The position numbers and the translations under genes are program-made. From Mucilaginibacter saanensis (lineage in GTDB: Bacteria > Bacteroidota > Bacteroidia > Sphingobacteriales > Sphingobacteriaceae): 64,000 nucleotides of DNA. Location of the stretch: positions 239,146 to 303,145 of the forward strand of contig NZ_JACHBZ010000007.1 in the NCBI RefSeq assembly GCF_014200575.1, in the 5' to 3' direction. Position 1 is the first letter of the stretch; each line of letters starts with the position of its first letter. The notes below the pieces were generated by a model that did no database searches, was not told the DNA's origin, and saw only the letters and a list, made by a program, of their open reading frames with translations. This document shows, in pieces, positions 50,367 to 59,611 of this stretch.

Positions 50367-50756
50367 TCAAAGACGAAGAATACAGTTTTTTATGAATGTA
50401 GCAACATTTAGCCAGGGTTTATCAGGTGGCGCCCGGTCAATGGATAAGTCAATAGCCGACTGATGCGACGGCGTAAAAAGACCATCAAATGATAAGCGCG
50501 GCACATCAAAACCCATTAATTTTGATATGATGGAAACCGGTGCGGCCTGGTGCGCATCTTTTACCTTGATGCGCAGCTGTTTATCCTTACAGCATTTCAT
50601 TTTGCCGCATTCCTGCGCCATTTTACAGCTAACAGCCGGCGAATCAATTTTAACAGAAGCTATCTGGGTGCCACAATAATGCAGGTTAAGAGCAAAGCCC
50701 AGCACAGTAACTGTGTACAGCAGGGTTAATAATAATGCTCCGGACCTTTTCATCAT
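50367..50756 (-). CDS. HYC_CC_PP family protein
   Basis: A 129-residue protein carrying the family landmarks: ALNLHYCGTQ (HYC) after the N-terminal hydrophobic stretch, MKCCKDKQ (CC) and DRAPPDKPW (PP) near the C-terminus. The family is found in Bacteroidota, often near copper/HMA proteins and metal efflux systems. The function is unknown; the Cys pairs suggest metal binding. First gene of the 48.9-50.8 kb cluster. Confidence 0.9.
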   Translation of the reverse strand: MMKRSGALLLTLLYTVTVLGFALNLHYCGTQIASVKIDSPAVSCKMAQECGKMKCCKDKQLRIKVKDAHQAAPVSIISKLMGFDVPRLSFDGLFTPSHQSAIDLSIDRAPPDKPWLNVATFIKNCILRL

Positions 50757-50838
50757 ATTAGCAAAAATAACTGTTTAACTTATTGATTACAAATTGTTTT
50801 TGTATATTAATAATATAGGCTGCAAAAAACATATAAAC

Positions 50839-50871
50839 AAAAAAGCCCGACCCTCGCGGTCAGGCTTTTTT
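50839..50871. terminator. Rho-independent terminator between OmpA-like gene and HYC_CC_PP gene
   Basis: AAAAAAGCC and GGCTTTTTT arms with a mismatch and GACC/GGTC continuation, five-base loop, T-tracts on both strands. It terminates the OmpA-like gene, 38 bp downstream of its stop. Confidence 0.88.
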
Positions 50872-50909
50872 GTTTAATTAACTTGATCTTTTTATTATTT
50901 GGTTATTTA

Positions 50910-51590
50910 TTATTGGGCAGCTTGCTTAGCTTGCTGTTTCATTTGATCGTTAGCTACAATAACAATTTCAACCCTACGGTTTTGGGCACGGCCGGCAACT
51001 GTTGTATTATCAGCAATTGGTTCGCTTTCGCCTTTGCCGCTGGTTGTTAAACGTGATGCGCTTACGTTATCGGCAACAATATATGATTTTACCGATTCGG
51101 CTCTTCTAACAGATAAATCCATGTTATGAGCGTCAGAACCAGTGTCATCAGTATGGCCAACAATTAAAATATTGGTGTTTAAGTTTTTTTGTAATGAGTT
51201 AGCCAGGTTTTGCAGATTGGCCTGTGCGGCTGGTTTAAGATCGGCTTTGTCGGTATCAAATAATATACCTGAATCAAACTTAACCAAAATACCTTCGCCT
51301 TCGCGGGTTACGGTTGCACCAGGTACGGTTTGCTTAATTTCTGCGGCCTGCCTGTCCATATTACGGCCAATAAATGCACCTGCAGTACCACCAACGGCTC
51401 CACCTATAATTGCACCCAATGCGGTGTTACCGGCAGCTTTACCAATAAATGCACCTAAGGTACCACCCGCACCGGCACCAATTGCTGCACCTTTTTGGGT
51501 TTTAGTAAGTGAGTTGCAACCCGAGCCTAAAATGCTTAAAGTGGCTAAAGCCAGGCTTAAGGTGGCTATTTTAATTTTAAGAGTCTTCAT
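50910..51590 (-). CDS. OmpA family lipoprotein with glycine-zipper domain
   Basis: A 226-residue protein: lipoprotein signal LALATLSILGSGC, a glycine-zipper region (AAIGAGAGGTLGAFIG and ALGAIIGGAVGGTAGAFIGR, about 35-85), and a C-terminal OmpA domain binding peptidoglycan (NILIVGHTDDTGSDAHN, SVRRAESVKSYI, GKGESEPIADN). It anchors the outer membrane to the wall; similar to YiaD-like proteins. Confidence 0.94.
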   Translation of the reverse strand: MKTLKIKIATLSLALATLSILGSGCNSLTKTQKGAAIGAGAGGTLGAFIGKAAGNTALGAIIGGAVGGTAGAFIGRNMDRQAAEIKQTVPGATVTREGEGILVKFDSGILFDTDKADLKPAAQANLQNLANSLQKNLNTNILIVGHTDDTGSDAHNMDLSVRRAESVKSYIVADNVSASRLTTSGKGESEPIADNTTVAGRAQNRRVEIVIVANDQMKQQAKQAAQ

Positions 51591-51819
51591 ATTAATTATG
51601 ATATGTTTATCATGCCAGTTTGCAAAGCAAATGCCAAAAAATGTAAAAAGCGTCTATTAGGCATTAAAGTGTTTAAAAGGTTACTATTGCTATATTTTTT
51701 TAATGTTTAGGAAAGTAATTTTCAAACTTTGGGAAGCCAAATTGGCAATGAAGCATAAATTGGCTTGTTTTTAGTACAAGCAATGTAAAATTGTCGCTAC
51801 AATAGTTGGCGCAGATGGG

Positions 51820-53154
51820 TTAGGTTGCAATTATTAATGTAGCCGGGAATATTAACTTAAAGGTGCTGCCGGTGTCTTTTTCTGACATCACTTCAATTTC
51901 AATGTCATGAAATCCGGCTATTGATTTAACAATGGGCAGGCCTAAACCAAAGCTATCCTGCTGTAATGACTGCCTGAATTTTTTAAAACGGTTAAATATA
52001 AAAGGAATAGCATCGGCGGCAATTCCAATTCCGTTATCGGTAATGCTGATCATAAAGGTGTTATGAACCGCAGTACCCGTTATTTTAATAGAACCACCTT
52101 CGTTGTTGTATTTAATGGCGTTGTTGATCAGGTTAAAAAATAAATTGAACAGCAGGAATTTGTTAATGTTGATAAAGTTCCAGTTTTCAGGTACAAAAAT
52201 ATCATAGCTGATGTTTTTGTCCTGCAGGCGTATTGAAATTTCGTCATATACATCCTGCAGCAGTTCTGCTACAGCAACTTTGTCTTCCTTTAAAAATTGT
52301 TCGTTTTCAATTTGTGATATCAGCAACAGGGTTTTGGTAATGCTTTTTAAGCGGTTTAGTATTTTTTGCATTTCGAGCAGGCGCCCTTTAAGCTCGTCAT
52401 TAATATCTTCCTCCTCAAACATGTTTTCGATTTTTGATTGGAGGATTGATATCGGGGTCATGAGCTCATGCGAAGCATTTGAGATAAACTCCCGCTCCTT
52501 ATGGAATTTATCGGCAATGGTTTCCACCATTTTGTGGATGCTGATATCCAGGTATTCAAAATCCGTAGTGGTGGTGCGTACCTTGCGGTACGACTGAAAG
52601 TTTGGAAATTTTTGCCCTACCAGTTTGGTTTTTATAATAAGCCGCAGGGGTTTAAGCACATAGTTGGAGTAAAACTGATCGGCAAGAATGGTGAGCAATA
52701 TCATCCCGAGCAATACCTGAAAGGCAATGCTTTGCAGCGGGGAGCTGGTTTCATCAAGGGTATCCACGCTTTTACCAATTTCCAGCAGGTAGTTTTTATT
52801 TTTAACTTTAAAAGTGTGGCTTAATATCCGGTACTCAAGGGTATCTCCTTCGCTAAAAAGGCGTTTACCTCTTTTAATGGTGTCTGAAAAATAGTTGGGT
52901 TCAACCTCATCCAAACTAATATATTCCTCTTTCAACGGTAAATAACTACCATAGCTTTCGCCATTTTCAATATAAGCTTCAATGCCGCGGGTTTTTACTA
53001 TTTGCAGCAGCTTGTTTTTTTGTTTGGTAAGCTTGCTGTCAACATAGTTGCTGCTGATGTTTCTGATCAATACGGGGACGAGCAGTACAAAAAGTACTAC
53101 GATCACCAATTTTGATATGGCGTTAAAAAGTGTAAGTTTTGTTCTGAGCCTCAA
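51820..53154 (-). CDS. Sensor histidine kinase (two-component), apparent TTG start
   Basis: A 444-residue kinase: TM1 about 15-35 (LVIVVLFVLLVPVLI), periplasmic part to about 140, TM2 (FQVLLGMILLTILADQFY), H-box REFISNASHELMTPISILQS near residue 225, N-box NLINNAIKYN, G-boxes ITDNGIGIAA and SFGLGLPIVK. No ATG lies between the regulator stop and the conserved start; TTG at 53154, three bases after that stop, is the likely initiator. Acts with the OmpR-type regulator just upstream. Confidence 0.92.
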   Translation of the reverse strand: MRLRTKLTLFNAISKLVIVVLFVLLVPVLIRNISSNYVDSKLTKQKNKLLQIVKTRGIEAYIENGESYGSYLPLKEEYISLDEVEPNYFSDTIKRGKRLFSEGDTLEYRILSHTFKVKNKNYLLEIGKSVDTLDETSSPLQSIAFQVLLGMILLTILADQFYSNYVLKPLRLIIKTKLVGQKFPNFQSYRKVRTTTTDFEYLDISIHKMVETIADKFHKEREFISNASHELMTPISILQSKIENMFEEEDINDELKGRLLEMQKILNRLKSITKTLLLISQIENEQFLKEDKVAVAELLQDVYDEISIRLQDKNISYDIFVPENWNFININKFLLFNLFFNLINNAIKYNNEGGSIKITGTAVHNTFMISITDNGIGIAADAIPFIFNRFKKFRQSLQQDSFGLGLPIVKSIAGFHDIEIEVMSEKDTGSTFKLIFPATLIIAT

Positions 53155-53157
53155 TAC

Positions 53158-53841
53158 TTAAGCGTTGATCTTTATTTTATAGCCCAGGCCCCGTACGGTT
53201 TCCAGCCAATCGGGCGGGGCAAAAGCGTTTAATTTTTTTCGTATGTTTTTAATGTGCGCGTCAATGTAGTTAGAGTCGTAATCATTATTTACCACGCTAC
53301 CCCATATATGCTCACTGAGCTGCATGCGCGTCAGTGTTCTGTTTTTGTGTAAAATTAAATATGCTATCAGGTCAAATTCTTTTTTGGTGATGGTGTTTAC
53401 TACGCTGTCCAGATAGGATATAGTGCGGTTGGTAAGATCAATCAAAAAGCCGCCCAGCTCAATAATATTATTTTTTACACCGAACTTACGCCGTATAATG
53501 GCCTGCATACGGCTTTGCAGTTCCAGTAATGAGAAAGGCTTGGGCAGATAATCGTCGGCTCCGAGGTCCAGTCCTTTTATACGGTCGGTAATTTCGGCGC
53601 GGGCTGTAAGTATAATACAGGCGGCATCCGAGTCTAACTTTTTTGCCTCTTTTAACAGGTCAAGGCCGTCGTAATCAGGCAAACCCAGATCGATCAAAAT
53701 AAAATCGTACAGGTTTGTTGCTATTCTTTCCGATGCCGATTCACCATCAAAACAAACCTCGCAGATGTAGTTATAGTTGGTCAGAAATATTTCAAGTTCC
53801 TGTGCAAGTGCCTTTTCGTCTTCGATGATCAACACATTCAT
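53158..53841 (-). CDS. OmpR-family response regulator
   Basis: A 227-residue regulator. Receiver domain with IIEDEK and Asp51 (FILIDLGLPDYD), CIILTARAE, LPKPFSLLEL, and a C-terminal winged helix (KEFDLIAYLILHKNRTLTRM, DYDSNYIDAHIKNIRKKL, VRGLGYKIKI). Encoded between an outer-membrane protein gene and its kinase with gaps of 8 and 3 bp, so the genes form one operon. Confidence 0.95.
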   Translation of the reverse strand: MNVLIIEDEKALAQELEIFLTNYNYICEVCFDGESASERIATNLYDFILIDLGLPDYDGLDLLKEAKKLDSDAACIILTARAEITDRIKGLDLGADDYLPKPFSLLELQSRMQAIIRRKFGVKNNIIELGGFLIDLTNRTISYLDSVVNTITKKEFDLIAYLILHKNRTLTRMQLSEHIWGSVVNNDYDSNYIDAHIKNIRKKLNAFAPPDWLETVRGLGYKIKINA

Positions 53842-53849
53842 AGGCTGGC

Positions 53850-54725
53850 TTAGTAAAAGAGGTAGTAAAATGTAAAGTTAAAGAACGATTCGCGACGGTT
53901 TTCAAGGGTGCCCTCCACGTTAACCGGGATAGAGTAGCGCCATGAAGCCTCAAGTGTATAATGCGGCCTGTTATACGCAACAGGTACCTTAAAGCTATAG
54001 TTAAGCATATTAAACTCCCGGTTTCGGCGTGCGGCTCCCGGGTCAATATGATCCAGGATGTTTGATGATATTACATGCTGGTAATTATGGTCAACCTCGT
54101 ATCGCTGCACAAAATTCTGTGTGCCCAAAATAAGGTTTGCCGACGGATTAAAAGACAGATAATCCTGATCGTCAAAGATGCTCCAGCTGGTTTCAAAATA
54201 TTTAGACTGGCTTATGGTAACAAAAAAGTCATTTGATTTACCGTACAGATAATCAAGTATAACGGTTGATTTAAAGAGTTTCCAGTCGTAAGCATTTTTT
54301 AAGTTAATGTCATTTGACGATGCCGATTTAATAACATTGGCATTTTTATTAAAAATAAACCGGGTATAACTAATCGCGCCCGAGAATGATTTGGAAAGCT
54401 TGTAAAAATATCCGCCGCCTAAATCAACCTCATCAACGGGGGCGTAGCCCAAAACCTTAAGTACTGAGCCGTAAACAAATATGCCCGATTTGCTATTATA
54501 TATGGCATCGCCGGTTAAAAAAGGGTATTTAATTGGTCCGGTTCTGCCAAAAAACAGGGCATCACTGCCGTAGCTTACACCCACAGAAACTGATTTTTTC
54601 CTGACCACGCTATCGGTATCAGCAACCAGCTGGCAGCTGCGTGCGGTAAAACGGTTTAAATCCATACCCGCAGCATATAAGGCATTGCTGCCGGCAACAA
54701 AAAAAAGTAAGCAAAGGTACTTCAT
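53850..54725 (-). CDS. Predicted outer membrane beta-barrel protein
   Basis: A 291-residue exported protein (signal LCLLFFVAGSNALYAAG) made of amphipathic strands (KSVSVGVSYGSDALFFG, VDLGGGYFYKLSKSFSGAIS, ESFFNFTFYYLFY at the end with terminal aromatic residues). No family recognised. It heads the two-component genes and follows the small basic protein gene; it might be a sensor input or target of the kinase, an inference from gene order only. ATG at 54725. Confidence 0.75.
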   Translation of the reverse strand: MKYLCLLFFVAGSNALYAAGMDLNRFTARSCQLVADTDSVVRKKSVSVGVSYGSDALFFGRTGPIKYPFLTGDAIYNSKSGIFVYGSVLKVLGYAPVDEVDLGGGYFYKLSKSFSGAISYTRFIFNKNANVIKSASSNDINLKNAYDWKLFKSTVILDYLYGKSNDFFVTISQSKYFETSWSIFDDQDYLSFNPSANLILGTQNFVQRYEVDHNYQHVISSNILDHIDPGAARRNREFNMLNYSFKVPVAYNRPHYTLEASWRYSIPVNVEGTLENRRESFFNFTFYYLFY

Positions 54726-54755
54726 CAATAATCGGTAAATTGTTTGTTAACCTGT

Positions 54756-55106
54756 TTAATTGCCATTTCTTCGGGGTATTTCCGGCGGACGTTCCAAGCC
54801 TTCGGGCCGGCGCTGTCTTTTAGCTTTTGGTTTGGGTGCAACCGGTACACCTGAATCATCAACCTTTTCTGGCTTAGCCTGCTTTTTTGCCTTCGCTACC
54901 TCTTTAATCTTATTTTTCTCGTCCTGCTCGTGCTGTTTTGCATTTTTTGACAATAAAGTATCTGTTAACGCTCTATTATAAATATAAGGCAGCATGCTGA
55001 AACCTTTACTATAAACAGGATTAAATCGACTGTTTTTAACGCCGGCAAATAATAAACATGGTGCAAATATTAATATCAGGACAATATACGCAAACCACTT
55101 TATCAT
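54756..55106 (-). CDS. Small basic exported/anchored protein, function unknown
   Basis: A 116-residue protein with an N-terminal hydrophobic stretch (WFAYIVLILIFAPCLLFAG) and a lysine/proline-rich, low-complexity tail (KIKEVAKAKKQAKPEKVDDS, then PKPKAKRQRRPEGLERPPEI). It is 30 bp ahead of the outer-membrane protein gene and so belongs to its operon. The Ala-Pro-Cys within the hydrophobic stretch may be a lipoprotein site, but the lipobox is poor. Confidence 0.6.
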   Translation of the reverse strand: MIKWFAYIVLILIFAPCLLFAGVKNSRFNPVYSKGFSMLPYIYNRALTDTLLSKNAKQHEQDEKNKIKEVAKAKKQAKPEKVDDSGVPVAPKPKAKRQRRPEGLERPPEIPRRNGN

Positions 55107-55300
55107 TGAGAGGAAGAAAAACTTAAAATTATTTTCAAATATCGGTCAATTTAAACAGTTTTACCTAAGGGGAGAGGCTCTGTTAATAACAATTTCATTT
55201 GCCTTAATATTTTGATCACAAAATACCAAAGCAAATGCACGCGGAAACTGCAGGTTTTACCGAAGTAATTATGATAGGTTCAGATGTATAAAAAGCAGTA

Positions 55301-56248
55301 TTAAATATTGACATCTTTTGACGTATAAATACGATTCTGATCGTCAATAATGATACAGGCAATTTGATTTAGTTGATTAATTAAATATAAACCGGCATTA
55401 ACACCGATGTTAATTACAGGCGATGCCATGGCATCGGCCAGTTCGGCAGTTGGGCTAACAATGCTTACACTGGTAATTTCGCTTACCGGGAATCCTTTTT
55501 TAGCATTTATTACGCTTACAAACTTTTTGTTGCTGATGCTGGCATACTTTTCGGCATTAACCGAGGTGGCGAAAGCCAAATTGCTGATATTTAAATGCGC
55601 AAAAGGTTGTTTTCGTTGTTCCGGATCGGCAGCAGCAACTGTCCATGGTTTAAGGTTTGGCTGTAAGCCCCAGGTAAGTAAATCACCACCGACATTAATA
55701 ACACCGCTGCTTACACCATTCATTTGCAATACATATTTTGCCCTGTCGGCAGCGTAACCTTTACTATTGGCGCCAAAGCCAATACGCATGCCTCTTTCCT
55801 TTAAAAAAACGGTTTGTTTAACCGCATCAAGCACAACAAGTTTATAGTTGGTAAGCATAACCGGCGAAGGCGCAATTTTAACATCAGCGTTTTCTGCAAG
55901 AGCAGCATCGTCGCCAGTGTATCCGGTGCCTGCATAATAGGTAATATCAAATGCACCGTGGGTAAGTTCAGATATTTGCAGTGCCCTGTCAATAAGCCTG
56001 AAAATTTCGGCATTGGCTTTTACCGGCTCAATACCGGCATTACGGTTAATATGGTTAATGCTGCTGTCTTCGCTAAAAGCTGACAGTAGTTTTTCAACCC
56101 GGTTAATCTCATGGATGGCAATATCAATTTGTTCATCGGCCAGTAAGGGATCGTTCCCAACTACACTAATTTCAAATTTATCACCCATTAAGCGTGCAGT
56201 ACGCCTGTAAGTGGTTAAATTATTGGTTAAAGTTTTTACAGCCAGCAT
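55301..56248 (-). CDS. apbE: FAD:protein FMN transferase (ApbE)
   Basis: A 315-residue ApbE-family enzyme, which attaches FMN covalently to target proteins. Motifs: KLLSAFSEDSSINHINRNAG, GANSKGYAADRAKYVLQ, GVINVGGDLLTWG and ADAMASPVINIG. The last usually ends with Thr as a metal ligand; here it is Ser. There is no signal peptide, although most homologues act in the periplasm. No protein with an obvious FMN-acceptor motif was recognised nearby. 194 bp separate it from the next leftward gene. Confidence 0.92.
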   Translation of the reverse strand: MLAVKTLTNNLTTYRRTARLMGDKFEISVVGNDPLLADEQIDIAIHEINRVEKLLSAFSEDSSINHINRNAGIEPVKANAEIFRLIDRALQISELTHGAFDITYYAGTGYTGDDAALAENADVKIAPSPVMLTNYKLVVLDAVKQTVFLKERGMRIGFGANSKGYAADRAKYVLQMNGVSSGVINVGGDLLTWGLQPNLKPWTVAAADPEQRKQPFAHLNISNLAFATSVNAEKYASISNKKFVSVINAKKGFPVSEITSVSIVSPTAELADAMASPVINIGVNAGLYLINQLNQIACIIIDDQNRIYTSKDVNI

Positions 56249-56482
56249 AAATAAAATTTAATTATCGTCAAAAAATAAACAATGATGTAATACGCTAAAA
56301 AGCAATACGAAAGCGTAAGCAAAAGCGCTACATCAGTACCTCACGAAAACTAAAGTAGCCTGCTTATATGAAAATAAGATGAAAAAGGGATTGCAATTGA
56401 CGTAAAAAAAGGATTTTTACATTATTTAACAATTGGCTTACAATTGGTTAGGGCAGGAAAAAGCAAATAGTTTAAAAACAAC

Positions 56483-56514
56483 AAATCATCCTGAATTTTA
56501 TTTCAGGATGATTT
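56483..56514. terminator. ATCATCCTGAA/TTTCAGGATGAT hairpin after prfA
   Basis: AAATCATCCTGAA pairs with TTTCAGGATGATTT around a TTTTA loop. It lies 31 bp past the prfA stop; a T-rich stretch follows on the minus strand. The core CATCCTGAA...TTTCAGGATG also occurs in the dispersed repeats at 44324 and 63837, so it may be a repeat that serves as terminator. Confidence 0.6.
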
Positions 56515-56544
56515 GCTTATTGAATATTTTAGTTTTAAATTTTC

Positions 56545-57618
56545 TTAAGCTACGGTGCCTTCTTTTAACTTTTCGGCATTTTCAGCAAACTGTAATGCTT
56601 CCATTACTTCCTGTAAATCACCGTTCAATACGCCAGGCAAATTGTAAATGGTAAGCCCGATGCGATGCTCTGTTAAGCGGCCCTGAGGATAGTTGTAGGT
56701 ACGTACCTTGGCAGAGCGGTCGCCGGTTGAAACCATGGTTTTACGTTTTTTGGAGGTTTCTTCCAGGTGTTTCTGAAGTTCCATTTCGTACACCCTTGAG
56801 CGTAATACCTGTAATGCCTTATCGTAATTTTTTAATTGCGATTTCTGATCCTGGCATTGTGCCACAATACCTGTAGGCAGGTGGGTTAACCTAACGGCAG
56901 AGTAGGTGGTATTTACAGATTGCCCGCCCGGTCCTGATGCGCAGAAAAGATCCTTGCGGATATCACTTACCTGCAGGTCGATATCAAACTCATCAACCTC
57001 GGGTAATACAACTACCGAAGCAGCTGAAGTATGCACCCGGCCCTGGGTTTCTGTATCAGGTACACGTTGCACACGGTGCACACCCGATTCATATTTCAGG
57101 GTGCCATAAGCATCTTCGGCCATAACGTTAAATACAACTTCCTTATAACCGCCGCTTGTACCTTCGGTATAATCAACCAGTTCGGTTTTCCAGCCGCGTT
57201 TTTCGCAATAGCGCATATACATGCGGTAAAGGTCGCCTGCAAACAAAGCTGCTTCGTCGCCACCAGTACCACCGCGGATTTCCACCATGGCGTTCTTGCT
57301 GTCTTCCGGATCTTTAGGGATCAGCATCAGGCGAATAGCCTCTTCCATTTCTTCCTGTTGAGTCAATAGCTCATCAAGCTCGGATTTTGCCATTTCGCGA
57401 AATTCTTCATCCTTTTCAGTAGCCAGAATTTCTTTATTGCCATCAATATTGCTCATGATGTTGCGATAAATATTATACTCATCAACAATTTTGGCAAGGT
57501 CTTTATATTCTTTATTTAACTGAGCATAGCGTTTCATGTCCTGCATTACTTCAGGATTGCTCAATTCTGCTTCTACGTTTTTCCAGCGTTGAAATATCAG
57601 TTCTAATTTCTCTAACAT
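56545..57618 (-). CDS. prfA: Peptide chain release factor 1
   Basis: A 357-residue RF1. The GGQ loop is [20 protein letters not shown] near residue 230. The codon-reading Pro-x-Thr is PDT in [19 protein letters not shown], consistent with RF1 (UAA/UAG). Length is normal. ATG at 57618. Confidence 0.97.
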   Translation of the reverse strand: MLEKLELIFQRWKNVEAELSNPEVMQDMKRYAQLNKEYKDLAKIVDEYNIYRNIMSNIDGNKEILATEKDEEFREMAKSELDELLTQQEEMEEAIRLMLIPKDPEDSKNAMVEIRGGTGGDEAALFAGDLYRMYMRYCEKRGWKTELVDYTEGTSGGYKEVVFNVMAEDAYGTLKYESGVHRVQRVPDTETQGRVHTSAASVVVLPEVDEFDIDLQVSDIRKDLFCASGPGGQSVNTTYSAVRLTHLPTGIVAQCQDQKSQLKNYDKALQVLRSRVYEMELQKHLEETSKKRKTMVSTGDRSAKVRTYNYPQGRLTEHRIGLTIYNLPGVLNGDLQEVMEALQFAENAEKLKEGTVA

Positions 57619-57831
57619 ATACTATCTTCAATAGCTAATCGCAGCAGCTATGGTTAATGATGGTCCGGCTAAGAAAGTGTTTACGTTTCGGTCGGCTTAT
57701 TGGCATACTGCAAAAAACGCACAAAAATACGCATTTTCAAGCATATATAATTCAGCTTATTGTAAGTTGTTTATTAGTGCTTGGTTTTGAGTAATAAGTA
57801 TTTGAGCCAGGTATCGGGTACAAACTCAAAA

Positions 57832-58590
57832 CTAATTCGCCGGTTGCTCAAAACTTTTAAGCGTAAGCGTGGTGCCGTCAAACTCGGCATAGGTGCTGTA
57901 ATTTACCCACTCGCCTAGGTTTATGTAACGGCTATCGGCATTTAACTGTATATCAAGCGGTAGGTGGCGGTGACCAAAAACGAGATAGTCATAAAAGTTT
58001 GTTTTCAATTCTTCATGGCAAAACGTTACCAGCCATTCCTGCTCGCCGGGCTTAGGGTCGTCTTTTTTCTGATTGCTGATACGGCTGTGGGTTGACCAGT
58101 AATTAGCTATCCCCACACCTAAATTAGGGTGCACCCTCGCAAAAAGCCATTGGCAAAAGCCACTGCGAAAAAAGTTTTTTAAAACTTTATAAAATCCATC
58201 GCCCGGACCAAGGCCATCGCCATGGTGCAGGAAAAATTTTTTACCACCGCGTTCCATCTTCAAGTCATCACTGATGATGGTTGCGCCCAGCTCCTGCTTA
58301 AAATAGTCAAACATCCACATATCGTGGTTGCCTTTAAACATATAAAGCTTTACGCCCGCATCGGTAAGTTCGGCCAGTTTACCCAAAAAACGGATATAGC
58401 CTTTAGGTACTACCGTTTTATATTCAAACCAGAAATCAAAAACATCACCCATTAAAAACAGTTCAGCAGCATCTGCCTTTATGCTGTCGAGCCAGCTTAC
58501 TATTCTGTCTTCGCGTTTGCGGCTTGATTCATAACTTCCTGTACCTAAATGAAAGTCTGATGCAAAGTAAAGTTTGTTTCGAGTTGGCAT
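57832..58590 (-). CDS. lpxH: UDP-2,3-diacylglucosamine diphosphatase
   Basis: A 252-residue metallophosphoesterase of lipid A synthesis. Metal motifs: YFASDFHLG (Asp12, His14), LMGDVFDFWFEY, FKGNHDMWMFDYF, HHGDGLGPGD and VFGHRHLPLD. ATG at 58590 is used; three codons upstream there is only TTG. Confidence 0.92.
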   Translation of the reverse strand: MPTRNKLYFASDFHLGTGSYESSRKREDRIVSWLDSIKADAAELFLMGDVFDFWFEYKTVVPKGYIRFLGKLAELTDAGVKLYMFKGNHDMWMFDYFKQELGATIISDDLKMERGGKKFFLHHGDGLGPGDGFYKVLKNFFRSGFCQWLFARVHPNLGVGIANYWSTHSRISNQKKDDPKPGEQEWLVTFCHEELKTNFYDYLVFGHRHLPLDIQLNADSRYINLGEWVNYSTYAEFDGTTLTLKSFEQPAN

Positions 58591-58771
58591 ACCCGGCAAA
58601 AGTACGTTTTAACCCTGAAAGGTAAAAGAGGGATATGGCCAGGGATGTTTGCTGCCTTATAGCAGGCTTTTGCTGCTTAATAATCAATGTTTTGTTATTT
58701 AAAACAGCATTGTTTAATAAGCAAACAAGTGACGGCATTTGGGGTTGTATTCATATAAAAACAATAAAGTT

Positions 58772-59029
58772 ATGGTTATTCCAGAAAACCCCAATCTTGA
58801 CGATGCCCAGGACGATAAAGACCCGGGTAATGAATTTGAGCAAAACGAAGGCCAGGACACCGGTAATCAACTGCTTAATGCCAATGAGCCCAATGTTTCT
58901 GCATTGGAAGCCGCAAGCCGTGCATCAGAATCGGCCTATACGTTAAACTTTGAAGACGGAATAGCGCCCCGGTCGGGTAAACAGGATGTAAAAACAGGCA
59001 ATGATAAACCTGGTAATACAAAGCAGTAA
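58772..59029 (+). CDS. Small acidic, probably disordered protein
   Basis: An 85-residue protein rich in Asp, Asn, Glu and Gln (VIPENPNLDDAQDDKDPGNE, NEGQDTGNQLLNANEPNVSA), with only one short order-prone segment (ASESAYTLNFEDG). No domain recognised. ATG at 58772 is the first Met; the upstream frame opens with TTG. It may be a real small gene given its position between lpxH (divergent) and the next plus-strand gene. Confidence 0.5.
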   Translation: MVIPENPNLDDAQDDKDPGNEFEQNEGQDTGNQLLNANEPNVSALEAASRASESAYTLNFEDGIAPRSGKQDVKTGNDKPGNTKQ

Positions 59030-59201
59030 TGCTACTGCCGGCCAATTTTTCCGGGTTGGCGGTTAACAATTAATAAACATTTGGTTTTTATGTTTTCGGG
59101 AGCTTGGTGTGCAAAAGTTTTGCTTGAGCGGTGTTTGCAAATAAATTAATGCCAACGGCGGCCACATCAAAGTATCCGGATATTAACTGTAACATATATT
59201 G

Positions 59202-59546
59202 ATGAAAAAATTACTACCTACGGCGCTTTTGCTATTTTCCTTTGCGGGTGCGGCAAACGCCCAGCATGCCTTTAATGATGCTGATTTTAAAAGTAAACTG
59301 GGTAAAACAGGTACGCTATGCGATACTGTTTACTCGCTGAAAATTGTAAGCGATACGCTTACCCTGCTCAATATGGGTGCGGCTTATCCGCGGCAAAAAT
59401 ATACCATAGCGGTAAAAGGTAATAAAACAACGCTTGACTTGCCGCATATTAAAGGCAAGCTGGTTTGTGTAACCGGCGTTTTTGAAATGTATAAAGATCA
59501 GCCCGAGGTGGTTGCCAGCCAGCCCGAACAATTTGAGGTTCATTAA
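59202..59546 (+). CDS. Small exported protein, function unknown
   Basis: A 114-residue protein: signal peptide LPTALLLFSFAGAANA-Q and a compact beta-rich domain (CDTVYSLKIVSDTLTLLNMG, AYPRQKYTIAVKGNKTTLDL, HIKGKLVCVTGVFEMYKDQP). The pattern suggests an OB-like fold of the type seen in DUF-labelled periplasmic proteins. ATG at 59202. It ends in a strong terminator. Confidence 0.75.
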   Translation: MKKLLPTALLLFSFAGAANAQHAFNDADFKSKLGKTGTLCDTVYSLKIVSDTLTLLNMGAAYPRQKYTIAVKGNKTTLDLPHIKGKLVCVTGVFEMYKDQPEVVASQPEQFEVH

Positions 59547-59550
59547 ATAA

Positions 59551-59582
59551 AAAAGCACCTGGTTTAGCCAGGTGCTTTTTTT
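59551..59582. terminator. Rho-independent terminator
   Basis: AAAAGCACCTGG and CCAGGTGCTTTT with a five-base loop and T tracts, between the 114-residue protein gene and the convergent outer membrane protein gene. Confidence 0.92.
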
Positions 59583-59611
59583 AGGCAGTTAAGCCTGTAA
59601 TATTGGGTTGA

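Noticed and set aside
51142..51660. 172-codon open frame antisense to the OmpA-like gene
   Set aside because: Complement of the glycine-zipper region gives a Pro/Ala-rich string; not a real gene.
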